In this document: positions 12,260 to 23,419 of the stretch, one piece after another | Position numbering within the stretch: the stretch's first letter is position 1 | How the letters are laid out: each line of letters begins with the position of its first letter | Origin: Plantago major | Lineage: Eukaryota > Streptophyta > Magnoliopsida > Lamiales > Plantaginaceae | Direction of reading: 5' to 3' | NCBI GenBank assembly: GCA_026545765.1 | Contig: CM048840.1 | Span: 48,472,580 to 48,536,579, forward strand | Length of the DNA: 64,000 nt | The notes under the pieces: model-generated | Told to the model about the DNA's origin: nothing | Seen by the model: the letters and a program-made list of their open reading frames with translations, nothing else | The model's database searches: none | Program-made: the position numbers and the translations under genes

Positions 12260-14058
12260 ATGGCACCTACTAAGAAATGGACAACGAAGACACATTCTAC
12301 CCGCGCTAGATCAGCCGCCTCAAATGCTGATGTCTCCACTCAACAACCACCGAACTCAGGAGGAAACCAAAGATCCTCCGAAAACAGGGTCATTCCCGAA
12401 CATGATGAAAGAGATGGGATGGAAGCATCCGAATCTATCCCTACGAGGAATGAACTAACCCTCCCTGCACCACGGAATCTCCTACCTGTTCACAATCCGC
12501 AAAGTATAGCGGATCAAATCTTGGCAGGGTGTAGTGAGGCACAAATCTTACAACTGCAGGCCGCCATACAAATGAGGACACTACCGCAATATCCTTTGGG
12601 AATGCCCAGAGAAGAAGCCTCAATCCTCCCCATCCAGAATCAAGCCCCAAGACGGGTTACAAGCAATCATGCCAGGGAACCACCAACGTCACACAACACA
12701 GGTCGCTCCGTTTCCAACAGGACAGGCAATAGGAGACCCGCGGGAGACTTAAGAAACCTGTTGAATGAAAGAGCTCAACAAACCCAGGGTAGTAGGGGGA
12801 GGCAAGAAGAATCGAGAATGAGAATTCTCATAACTCCGCTCCTTCCCAGGTATCTACAAGAGATCATCGCCCTAGGAATAACAATAGGAGGGACGTGCGT
12901 GACCAATATAGCGAGGAAGGTACAGCCCAAGAATACCGAGGAGATACACCCCCTCAAAACCATAGGCAAACTGGCAGAGATAATAGGACTGCCTCCAATG
13001 AAAGAAGGGACAACGGGGATTACTATGGAAGAAGGAGGAGCCCAAAGAGACGTCGAGAAAGGAGCCGCTCCCGGACACCCAGAAGACAACACTAGCGGAG
13101 CCCCATAACCGAGGCTGAGAAAATCAAAGAACAAGTCCGAATCCACGAAGCAGCCATAGACCTTGAACAGGCAAAATTAGAATCTCTTACACAGGCCAGA
13201 GATATCATCAAGTATGGCCGAAATGTGGATCCTCTATGCCGTGAAGTTAGAATAGCAGAATTACCATTAGGACGAAACCCCCCTGCATCAAAAGAAACGT
13301 ATGATGGAAATTCATGTCCCGTCGATCATAGAATCCGATTTGAGGCCTCCTTAAGTGGACAAGCTGTGCCAGACCACGTAAAGGCTCAATTATTCCCAAA
13401 CACTCTCTACGGACCAGCAATGAGATGGTGGAAACAACTCCGCCCCGATTCCGTTATATCATGGCAACATCTCATCACTAAATTCACCATAAGATTTGAG
13501 AACTTCTTGGAAGTTGCTCGTCCAGTCAGTTACCTAGGAGAAATCATTCAAAAGGACCATGAAAGTCTGAGGTCATTCCTAAAAAGGTTTGAACAAGCAG
13601 CGGCGTTGGTAGAAAAGCATCCCATCAAGGAACGAATCACGCACCTGGGGTAACACACCAACAATGCTTCATTCTGTTACAAACTCATGGTAGTCAAAGC
13701 AGGTGCAAAAAAGATAAAACCCGCCCTGGATAATTCCAGATTGGGGGACCCATACCAAGGATCTAGGAGGCAAAAAAATGACCGACGAGGAAGGGTAGAG
13801 GAAAGAGGAAGATCCCCTCGGAAGATTCATTACCACAATCTAAAGGCCCCCAAGGAACAAATCCTCACGATCATGTAAAGCGATGGAATCCCTTTCGAAT
13901 GGCCCGCAAAGCATAGAGAAAGGAGATCCACCAGAAACTCAAACGAGTATTGTCATTTCCATAGGCAAGTAGGACACTCGACAGGAAAGTGCACCCACCT
14001 CAGACAAGAAATTCAACGACTAATTGAGTTGGGATACTTACATAATCAGAAAACTTGA
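12260..14058 (+). pseudogene. gag of element 1 (broken)
   Basis: The frame opens at ATG 12260 (MAPTKKWTTK). It changes frame between about 12820 and 12895 and then has in-frame stops at 13093, 13651, 13876 and 14056. The capsid (Retrotrans_gag) part at about 13280-13640 contains YGPAMRWWKQL and the segment SLRSFLKRFEQAAA. It is followed by an Arg/Lys-rich basic stretch and the zinc-knuckle-like motif CHFHRQVGHSTGKC at about 13951. The protein would form virus-like particles and bind the element RNA. The number of breaks means no intact Gag can be made from this copy. Confidence 0.88.
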
Positions 14059-14300
14059 TGAAGACGTCCAACGAAACCAAAATTCAAACATGATCCACGA
14101 CCAACAAAACCGAATAGATCGGCGAGGTCCTTCCCTTAGAAGAGCAAGCCCCAGGCAAGAGAAAAACGATCTAAGAAGGGAAAAGAGAAAAAGAACCATA
14201 AGCCCAAGGAGAACCCCTCCTCCCCCCACCAAGGCGGTACAGCCCTAGGGAAAGAAGAGATAACCAAAGATCCCAAAGCCCTAGGGGACAAGAAAACCGA

Positions 14301-14972
14301 ATGGCCCCCGCTCAAAATCAAGAAGCGGCTAGAATAGCGTATATGGACCACCAACCTAGGTATATCCAAGAGAATCCGGTCGTCTATGGGAGAATATTGA
14401 CTATTGCCGGAGGACCCTCAGGAGGAGATAGTCGGAATGCTAGAGAAGCAACCACCAACTCTCTACGAAAATCTGATGAGAAATCCGTTAACACGATAGC
14501 GCCCGGGACAAATGTCATCACTTTTGACGAATCAGAAGCCCCCCCGACGTGCCAGGGGGACAGATTGATTCATGATCCCGATGTCCCTCTAGTGATCGAA
14601 ATAGACATTGCTGGATATGAAATGACCAAGGTACTTGTAGATACGGGAGCATCTTCCAATCTTCTCTTCATGAGCACCGTGAGAAAGATGCAAATGAGCT
14701 TGCGAGGAATGGTGCCTGTGACCACGGATCTTATAGGGTTTGGCGGAAACAGAGTAAGGCCAAGAGGAATCCTTTACCTCTCCATTTCAATAGGAAAGGA
14801 GCCATATCGAGTTACTAAACAAGTACCTTTTGTCATCACGGATGTCGACTGTGACTACAACATCATCATGGGAAGACCGGCGATAAATCGATTCAAAGAA
14901 GTCGTCTCCACCTTCCATTCAAAATTGAAGTTCCCAACTGAAGCGGGGATTGGGACAGTCAATGGAGATTGA
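14301..14972 (+). pseudogene. aspartic protease region of element 1
   Basis: This stretch carries the retropepsin active site LVDTGASSNLLF at about 14634, followed by a flap-like region and IIMGRPAINRF near 14866, typical of gypsy proteases. It is upstream of the RT and reads in a different frame from both gag and RT, so it is cut off by frameshifts. The motif INR/GGPSGGDS upstream of the protease is shared with element 2. The enzyme would process the Gag-Pol polyprotein. Confidence 0.85.
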
Positions 14973-16614
14973 AGACAGGGTTGGGAATGCTACACCCTGT
15001 CCACCAGAAGAGCTTCTCGCCCGTATCGAGAAGAGGAAGAAATTAGAAGGGAAGAGGCTGAAATACGGGCGAAGAGACAATGTATGTTCTTGCTGGAAAA
15101 AGCTCGAAGATCCAGAAGAACGACCAGTTGCACAAGGTATCAATTGGTTAAAAATGGGTATTGACAAACAAAAAACTCCCATCACAATCCATGAAGGCAA
15201 GGACAAGATCGCCGAGTACAAAGTCATCCCAGACGAACCATCAAAAGACTCGCCCATGGAAAGTTTCCTCCATAGAAACAGAATGGCCCCGAGCGAAGAA
15301 ATCAAAGAAATCGCAATTAGGGAAGGTTGCCCTAAAAAAGTTGTTAAAATAGGGGCAGAAATGGACATAGAAACCACCATCAAAATGGTGGCATTCTTGA
15401 GAAGAAACGCCGATGTTTTCGCTTGGGGAACTGAGGACCTAACTGGGATAGATCCACGGATCATGGTACAAAAACTCAACGTAGACCCGAACGTGAGGCC
15501 TGTCCGCCAGAAGAAAAGGGATCATGGCCCTGTACAAAACAAAATCATCGCCGAGGAGATAGACCGACTCCTAAGAGCTGGGCACATAGAAGAAGTCCAA
15601 TACTCTGATTGGATATGTAATGTCGTTCTAGTGCAAAAAGCCCCGGGGAAATGGAGGATGTGTAATGATTTTACTAGTCTCAACCGCTTTTGCCCCAAGG
15701 ATCCATATCCTCTCCCGAGGATTGATCAGTGAGTAGATTCTATCACTGGATGTGCTTTACTAAGTTTTATGGACACCTTCCAAGGATTCTACCAAATCAA
15801 GATGGCCGAGCAGGACATAGTAAAAACCGCTTTCATCACCGCAGGAGGAGTGTACTGCTTCAAGGTCATGCCCTTTGGCCTAAGAAATGCAAGAGCAACC
15901 TACCAGCGATTGATGAATCGCATATTCAAAGAAGAACTGGGCAAGTCAATGGAGGTATATGTTGATGACATTCTGGTAAAAAGCAAGGAGGCATCAGAAC
16001 ACATTCCCCATCTAGAAAGATGCTTTGCCATCGTCCGAAAATATGGCATGAAACTAAACCCCGAGAAGTGCACGTTTGGGGTGACAGGAGGAAAATTTTT
16101 GGTTTACATGGTCACACAACGAGGCATTGAAGCCAACCCGGAAAAAATCAAAGAAATCCTGGAACTCCCTCACCCAGAAAAACTCAGAGACATCCAACGA
16201 CTCATAGGGAAGGTCATATCCCTAAGTCGATTCATCTACAGATCCGCCGAGAAGAATCTCCCTTTCTTCAAAATACTCAGGAAATCAGAGGACTTTGAAT
16301 GGAACCAAGAATGCAAAGAGGCCTTTGAAAACCTGAAGCTCTACCTTTCTTCTCCACCACTACTTTCCAAACCTGAGGATGGAGAAACCTTGTACATTTA
16401 TCTGGCCATAACACCTGAGGTCGTAAGTTTAGTTCTCGTTCGAATCCAGAAGAACGAACATCTCCCAGTTTATTACCTGAGTAAAGTACTCGGAACCGCT
16501 GAAAGGAACTACAAGGAAATCGAAAAGTACGCTTACTGCCTGGTGGAAACCTCTCGAAAACTCAAGCCTTACTTCCGATCTCATAAAATGGTGGTTCTAA
16601 CAAACCAACCTTGA
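14950..16614 (+). pseudogene. reverse transcriptase and first RNase H of element 1
   Basis: RT blocks appear in the usual order: GHIEEVQYSDWICNVV, KAPGKWRMCNDFTSLNRFCP, FQGFYQIKMA, FKVMPFGLRNARATYQR and the catalytic YVDDILVKS at about 15958. These lead into the gypsy RNase H domain (PFFKILRKSEDFEW, then LPVYYLSKVL). A TGA at 15730-15732 splits RT and the frame ends at 16612. In the RNase H part the segment LAITPEVVSLVLVR stands where an active element has a catalytic Asp-containing DASD/E-like segment. Element 2 also diverges here (LAITDEAMSSVLVR), so this first RNase H may be degenerate in both elements, consistent with take-over by the second RNase H. Confidence 0.92.
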
Positions 16615-16671
16615 AGCATGTCCTGGGAGATGCATCCAAATCCGAGAGACTAGCCCAAGTGGACGATAGAA

Positions 16672-17370
16672 TTGGGAGACCACACTATCGATTATCAGGC
16701 CCCTTCCGCAAAGAAAGCTCAAGTTTTGGCCGATTTTCTAGCAGAATATCTAGGCAAGTCAGGAACCCCCGAGGAAAAGGAGAACGCCCCACTCGCCGAA
16801 GAGATCCTCAACTTAGAACTCGAAAATAACCTAGAAATCGATCCAGTGGCCGATTGGATTCTCAACAAAAATCAGATTGGTAACTTACTATCCCCTCCTC
16901 CAGAATCAAGATCCAAGACCGCTCCAGAACATAAACCTACCCAACAAGCTCAATGTATTCCTAAAGAGCTTGGTCCGGAAGAAGAGGACATATGGGAACT
17001 TTATGTGGATGGATCATCAGCCTCTCACGCATGAGGGATGGGAATCTTACTCATTAGCCCCGAGAGAGCACAAATGGAGTATGCTATAAGACTAACCTTC
17101 AGAGTTACAAACAATGAAGCTGAATATGAAGCCATAATAACCGGTATGAGAATGGCGAAATCTGTTATGGTAAAGAAACTCCGTGCTTATTCAGATTCCC
17201 AACTCGTTACAGAACAACATTCAGGAAAATTCACAACCAAGAGCATGTCCATGATCAGATACTTAAAGATATTGAAGGAATGGGAAAAGAAATTCGATTT
17301 CTTCACACTATCTAAAATTGGCCGAACCGAGAACACAATAGCAGATGGGTTATCCAAGTGGGCTACCGCA
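16672..17370 (+). pseudogene. RNase H tail and second (archaeal-type) RNase H of element 1
   Basis: After the end of the first RNase H (DYQAPSAKKAQVLADFLAEY) and a Pro/Glu-rich linker comes an additional RNase H. It has LYVDGSSASHA, then GMGILLISPERAQMEYAI, TNNEAEYEAIITGMRMA, AYSDSQLV and NTIADGLSKWA. The D, E, D and final acidic residues of an active RNase H are present. A TGA at 17035-17037 interrupts the first motif. A second RNase H of this kind is characteristic of the Tat lineage of Ty3/gypsy elements. It would remove the RNA template during reverse transcription. Confidence 0.88.
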
Positions 17371-17379
17371 TCAGGGGCT

Positions 17380-18703
17380 ATCGACACCCGGTCCGTTATA
17401 CTCATGATGGCAAACGAATCAGCAATTGCTGCCTCGGAAGAGGTTACTTTCATTGGAGTGCTCGGTGGAGTTGGCACATGGATGGAGGATGTGATACGAT
17501 ATTTACGTGACAACATACTACCAAGCAACCACATAGAAGCAAGGCGAGTTCAAAGGAGAGCCCAACGCTACTTCTTATCTGGAGATGATTTGTACCGTAA
17601 ATCCTATGATGGAACCCACCTGAGATGTCTGGGACCATCCGAAGCTGACATGGTAATGAAAGAAATTCATCTGGGAAGCTGCGGTAATCATTCGGGAGGA
17701 AGAGCCCTAGCACAGAATATTTTGAGAAATGGATATTACTGGCCAGGAATGCAGAAGGAAGCCAGCAAATTCTCTAGGTCCTGTGCCGATTGCCAAAAGT
17801 TTGCACGTATTCCACACCAGCCATCCATTCCTATGATCCCCTCAACCATCCCATGCCCCTTCGATCAGTGGGGGCATCGAGATAGTTGGACCTTTCCCCA
17901 CGGGCATAGGAGGAAAGAAGTTCCTAATTGTGGTGGTGGAATACTTCTCCAAATGGGTAGAAGCCGAAGCCACATCATCCATTTCAGAGAAGCGGATGAT
18001 GGAATTCTTGTGGAAGATAGCATGTCGGTTCGGCTTACCAAGAATCCTAGTTGCTGATAACGGACGTCAATTCTCCGGACACAAGTTAAAAGATTGGTGT
18101 AAAGAGATGGGAATCGAACAACGTTTCACCTCGGTCGGCTACCCGCAAGCCAATGGACAGACAAAGGTCACCAATCGCACCATAATCGATAACCTTTAGA
18201 AACGACTTGGAGATGCGAGGGGAAATTGGGTTGATGAGTTAGAAGGAGTCCTCTGGGCATACCGAACCACTGCAAGGACAGCCACCCAAGAGACCCCGTT
18301 CAGCATGGTGTATGGATCTGAGGCAGTAATCCCTGCAGAGATCGCCATCAACACTTACAGAATCCAAGGGTACAAGCCATCTGATAATCATACCAAAAGA
18401 ATCTACGACCTGGACATGTTGGAAACCAAGAGAAGCACGGCTCTAGCCAGGACCTTGGGGTATCAAGCCACTATGGTAAGGGCATACAACAAACATGTCA
18501 ATGGTAGGGATTTGCAAATAGGAGATTTAGTATTGCGCAAAAAGGAGATTCTAAAGCCAATCGGTAAACTTGAACCAAATTGGGAAGGGCCGTACAAAGT
18601 AATCAGCTCCAGCATCAATGGAAGCCATGGTTTGGAAACCAAGAGTGGAACTCCCCTCAAACGGACATGGAATGCGAGGAACCTTCAAAAGTTTTTTCCT
18701 TAA
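17380..18703 (+). pseudogene. integrase of element 1
   Basis: The N-terminal HHCC zinc motif is visible (EIHLGSCGNHSGG, then SCADCQKFA). The core follows with its acidic residues near CPFDQWG, LVADNGRQFSGHKLKDWC and the VTNRTII block. The C-terminal part ends with PNWEGPYKVISSSINGSH and TWNARNLQKFFP, a usual gypsy integrase end. A frameshift lies near 17873 and a TAG at 18197-18199 (CAG in element-2-like sequence). The catalytic Glu region reads QTKVTNRT where element 2 has QVEATNKA, so the expected Glu is also lost. Confidence 0.9.
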
Positions 18704-18794
18704 AGCATCTCTGTAATAGGCCCGACATGGGCATAGGTCTTTTGTAATAAACTCCTACCAGTTTATGAATTCGGTTTAAGCCATAAAAATCAAA

Positions 18795-19500
18795 GAAGAA
18801 CCGAGACTCACAGAGTCCGATACCACGTTGAAAGTGCCGAGGACTTGAAAAATCCATCACTCCTTCACTACAAGCCAAAGTCTTGAGTGCAAGAAGAACC
18901 GAGACTCACAGAGTCCGATACCATGTTGAAAGTGTCAAGGACTTAAAAAGTCTGACACTCCTTCACTACAAGCCAAAGCCTTGAGTGCAAGAAGAACCGA
19001 GACTCACAGAGTCCGGTACCACGTTGAAAGTGCTGAGGACTTAAAAATTCCGACACTCCCTCACTTCAAGCCGAAGTCTTGTGTGAAAGAAGAACCGAGA
19101 CTCACAGAGTCCGGTACCACGTTGAAAGTGCCGAGGACTTAAAAAGTCTGACACTCCCTCACTTCAAGCCAAAGTCTTGTGTGAAAGAAGAACCGAGACT
19201 CACAGAGTCCGGTACCACGTTGAAAGTGTCAAGGACTTAAAAAGTCCGACACTCCCTCACTTCAAGCCAAAGTCTTGTGTGAAAGAAGAACCGAGACTCA
19301 CAAAGTTCGGTACCACGTTGAAAGTGTCAAGGACATAAAAAGTCCGACACTCCCTCACTTCAAGCCAAAGCCTTGAGTAAAAGAAGAACCGAGACTGGAC
19401 TTGAAAAGCCCGACATTCCTTCACTTCAAGCGAAAGCCTTGAGTAAAAGAAGAGCCGAAGACCCAGTAAGTCTGGTACCTGGTTCGAAATGTCACCAAAA
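18795..19500. repeat. 98-bp tandem repeat array of element 1
   Basis: The phrase GAAGAACCGAGACTCACAGA starts at 18795, 18893, 18991, 19089, 19187 and 19285, exactly 98 bp apart, then a shortened copy at 19383 and a truncated, diverged one at 19449. Each unit also holds GTACCACGTTGAAAGTG and a CACTTCAAGCCAAAG phrase. The array sits between the integrase end and the 3' end of the opposite-strand gene. Short tandem arrays in this place are known from Tat elements such as Retand. Confidence 0.95.
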
Positions 19501-19560
19501 TGAGAAATTTTACAAGAACTTGGCAAAAGAAATTATTCGGGAAAAATGATCGAAAAAGAT

Positions 19561-22500
19561 TCATTTCATTTCATCAGATGGTCCGGTCATTCCAAGATCT
19601 ACAAAGATACACCAATTCCTAACAAGATAAGATCTAGGAATGACCGGCATTACAACACTTACAAAATGTAGGCTAAAATCGAGAATCCTCCACATACCGG
19701 AGGAATAACCCAAAAAAAGAAAAAACATACAGCCTACAAGTGTTCGACAAAAATACTTGACCCTACTACCTAAGCTCCCGAAGTGGGGGGGGGGGGGGGG
19801 GGGAGTTTCTCGGTCACCAGAGTTCCCATGACCGGAAGGATTCCCCTCGGCCAAATTGCCACCTTCAGTTGAGGGGAGAGGGACTGACTTCTCAACCCTT
19901 CTCCAAAACCTCCTGGTGATTGTCTTCCAACCTTCAATCTCCACCTCGGCCTCAACTTGCTCGTGATCCTTGATGGGACCGGGAAGATCAAGCAACCTGG
20001 CATTATTTCCTCTGAAGTTCCTATGATCAAGGATCCCGGCCTCCATCACCTCTGGTAGCCAAGCCGGGTAGACAGGAGCAGGAGTATTCTCCAGGTCCAA
20101 GTATGAGGCCACAACGGGCCAAAATTCATCCCCGCCCATCTCCTCGGGCAACTTAAGCTTGGGGTCGTCCACAGAAATTCCGGCATGATTGGCCTGGATG
20201 TCCAACTGCTCATCCGTCACTTCAAGACTCTCTTCCGCCAGACCCAAAGTTTGAAGTTGGCCAAGACAGTCAATAAAGGCCTCCGTACGGGTGGACCCGG
20301 CATCCATCCGGGTCAGGATGTAGTAAGCGTCGGACCTCAAGAAGTCCTCGACAGCCTCCACCCTTGTAGTTTTGCATTTGGCCACCAAGGCTTCAGCCAA
20401 TTTTGTCCGGGCCCGGGAATGAACCTCGAGCCCTTTCTCGGCCCTCGTGGTAGCTACTTTCTTAGACTCAAGAGACTTCTCAAGTGTAGACTTCTCGGCC
20501 TTCAGCCTCTTCACCTCGGCCTCAGCCTCAGCCTCCTCAAGCAATTTTTTTATACTTGGCGGAGCTGCCGTCCTCCGCCTCCTTGAAGGCCACAACATGG
20601 GCCGAGACCTGCAAAAGACCGGAGTCAGCTCTCTTGCTCTTAAAAACTAAATTATCTCAAAGAAACAGAGACAAACTCACCGTCTCGAGATGAGCCTGAA
20701 GCACGTCGGTAACGGCCTCTAGACTCTCGGCCAACTCTACGCAGGAAAGAGCCCGCAGCACGCTCTGATCCACCGGCGCGACAAGGCTGGAACCGCCGGT
20801 CTTTTGCCTCTTAGAAGGCTCCTCGGGGTCCTTCCCCCTCCTCTTGTTGGCGGCCCTAGTACTGTCCGCCAGCAGCTTGGTACCTTGAGCCTGCACCTGA
20901 CTATGTGTTAGAGGGACAGGGGAAGTTACATGGACCCTCGAGCCATCAATGGTGGTCGAGTACCCGTGGCCACGAGACTCTATGTTCAGAACATAGTTAT
21001 GGACGATTACCTGTTCAGCCTGCCGACTAGGACGGGAGCCGGACCCACTCTGGGGATTGCTAATATTTGCATGATTGACGTCGGGAAACTTTTGGGACCC
21101 GAGCTTGTATTGGGACTTCTTCGAAGTCCCTTGCCTCAGCTTCTCGAGCTCAGTGGCCTTATCCTTATTCCTCAGTTCCAAGATCCTCTTGGCGGAAGAC
21201 ATTATCCAATACTTTGCATCAACAAAATGAAGAAATATCAGAAGTCCTAGATTCACAGACTTGGTAAACATTATAGAAAAATAAGTAATGCAAGGCTTAC
21301 TTAAATCCTCATTTCTATTACAAAAAACGGGGTTAGGAGTTAGTTTGGCAAGCCACATGTGTGGTTGGACCGCCAAACCATATGGGTAAAAAAGTGTCGG
21401 ATCCCCCCCCCCCCCCCCCAATTTACCCCCAGTACGGCGGCCTTTTCATATTGGAGACCCGGATCAGTATCATGGTGAAGACTTGCCGAGCCCCGGGTCC
21501 CAATCAGAGGAACTACCTTCTCCGTCATGACCTCTTCTTCTCCAGTCGTGGTATGAATTACCTGCTCCTCTGTAAACTCTAACGGGCGCAGAGACTTCAT
21601 CCACGCCGGGACCTTCTTCAAAGCTAGAGCTTGGAACTTATTTCTCCGAAAGTTCAGAGGAAGGTTCCAATCACCAGATGGATGTTTTACGTAGAAGTAT
21701 TTGGGCCACCATTTGTACCCGTGAGAACTCTCGTAGCCATCTAAAAACTTAAAACCCCTACGAGCGTTGAAGTAGTAAAAGGGGATCCCGGGACTAGAAG
21801 CGAGAGTGAAGGCCGCCAACATCTTATCATACCGAAACTCTTCGCCCTTCAGAGCCAAAATAACGCCCATACACATAATGGTACCAAGGGCGTTGGGCAG
21901 AAGTTGTGTCGGGCAAAGCTGGGTAAAACGGAAAAAGTCCGCTATCGGTTTGATCATGGGAAGCCTCCATCCACACTTAAAAGCCCGTACATGAAAGGTC
22001 ATGTAACCTTTGGGCGGGTTATACAAAGTGTCATTAGGTCCTGGGATCATTATCTCATAGTCATCAGGGATCTCATAAACCGCTCGGATTTTGGCGATGT
22101 CCCGAGGCTTCAAGCTAGAGGTACAAATGGGATTTAACCCGTCGTCATTTTGTTCGGCCTCAGGCCTCAATCCTCTAATGGGTCCGGTCCTATGAGACTT
22201 GGTCTCCTTGGCCGACATCTTCTTCCTTGGTTTACTTGGCAACTAAGTTTCACCTTCAGCTACCACCACCAGTGCCCGGCACGGGTTAACATTTTGAGGC
22301 TCCTCCTCTTGCTCGGCCCCCTCGTTCTATTCGGCCTCTTCTTCCTCGGAGTCCATGATGTTAACATCATCATCTTCATCCTCCCCGGCCCCACTTGCAC
22401 TAGCCTGCTCATCAGACCCACGCCTCTCGCCGGCCTCTTCTTCCTCATCAGAGTCCGATCCCGAAGAACTCTCATCAGACGAACTCCCATCTGATGAGGA

Positions 22501-23106
22501 CGAAGAAGACGAATCTCCATCTGACGGATCATTTTCAGCAGGAGCCACCTCCGATTAAACCTCGGGATCTACAGAAGGATCACTTATGGCGGTTCTTTTC
22601 CTCACCAAGGGATTCGAGTCAAAGGATAGTAGGGACTCACTACCTTCCCGGGCCAAAACTTCCTCTATCAACGGAGCGCGCTGTGTCTGAACAGTTGCGG
22701 ATGAACTCCCAGCTTCAAAATTGGGAATGGATACGTCTGAGTACGGGGTAGCTCTAAAATTATACCCGAGACTGGCGAATGAAAAAAGAGGATATGGATT
22801 CCTCGGATGAGTGGGTTCCGGTGGAATGACGGCCGTCGGGCGAGGCTCGGGATCGACAAGATCAATCCTTGTCCCAGAAGATCCCACCAAGTTTTGGGAC
22901 ACCGGGCGCTTCGGAATGACTCCCACCAATTCAATTCAGAAGGCGATGGCGGGCCCTCTTCCACCTCAGATCCTTGGTCAGAGTCCAGGTTAATTATGGG
23001 GGCCGGCTGTACGACTTCTTCACCCTTATTTACGAAGATATCGCCCAAATCACTAGCACGGTTTGACATAGCGAGATTAAGGAAGAAAAGGACCGAGTTG
23101 GGGAAT
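19561..23106 (-). pseudogene. opposite-strand gene of element 1 (PF04195-like, coiled coil, introns)
   Basis: Read on the minus strand, the frame starts at ATG 23069. An acidic Ser/Glu/Asp-rich N-terminal part is followed by a globular domain with FHVRAFKCGWRLPMI and CPTQLLPNALGTIMCMG, which resembles the domain Pfam calls putative gypsy-type transposon (PF04195; recognised from memory). Then come a Lys/Arg-rich linker and a coiled coil (EAEAEAEVKRLKAEKSTLEK). Two introns fit: 21212-21300 (donor A/GTAAGC, acceptor weak) and 20609-20680 (donor G/GTGAGT, acceptor TTGCAG/G). The reading frame is damaged: a frameshift near 22930, stops near 22556, 22325 and 22245, a G run at 21404-21420 and an indel in an A run near 20548. 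Function is unknown. It is homologous to the minus-strand gene of element 2. Confidence 0.8.
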
Positions 23107-23255
23107 CTACAGAAATAAGAAGAAACGAATTAAATAAACCTAAGCCCCAACCTCGGTCCTCTACCCTACTTTCTACAAACCTACGGACCAACAACATATA
23201 CAAGGGCCAAAGAGATAAGAAATTGTATAACAAAGGAGTAAGAAAATAAACTTAC
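23107..23255 (-). other. leader intron of the opposite-strand gene
   Basis: On the minus strand the sequence AACAA/GTAAGT at 23255 and TTTCTGTAG/A at 23107 make a well-formed 149-bp plant intron between the TATA box and the ATG at 23069. The intron is T-rich, as plant introns are. Element 2 has a similar acceptor, TTTCCCTAG/G, directly before its ATG at 23913-equivalent position 63913. Confidence 0.6.
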
Positions 23256-23406
23256 TTGTTTAGGAAAGAAGACAACGGGTCTCGGACTGCAAAGGGAGAT
23301 TCACGGGCACAAAGGGCTTTCTCTCACAATCTGGATGACGGTCTCTTTCTCTCTCTAGGTAAAAATTCGCGAAAGTAAAAGTGCTAAAATGACGGACAAC
23401 TGGAGG

Positions 23407-23414
23407 TATTTATA
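23407..23414 (-). promoter_or_regulatory. TATA box of the opposite-strand gene
   Basis: On the minus strand CTATAAATACC lies 338 bp upstream of the ATG at 23069 and about 150 bp before the proposed leader intron donor. Spacing and context look like a plant core promoter driving transcription against the retrotransposon. Confidence 0.5.
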
Positions 23415-23419
23415 GAAGT

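Noticed and set aside
12775-13146. 123-codon ORF on the minus strand inside gag
   Set aside because: Shadow of the Arg-rich gag coding sequence on the other strand; no start context or homology.
14919-15479. 186-codon ORF on the minus strand inside RT
   Set aside because: Shadow of the plus-strand pol frame, which has clear RT motifs; no splice sites or promoter like those of the 3' opposite-strand gene.
18795-19500. CRISPR-like or regulatory repeat array
   Set aside because: Direct 98-bp tandem units without unique spacers, in a plant retrotransposon.
22355-22558. Ser/Glu/Asp-rich ORF on the plus strand
   Set aside because: Mirror of the acidic Ser/Asp repeat of the opposite-strand gene; GAN-type repeats stay open in several frames.
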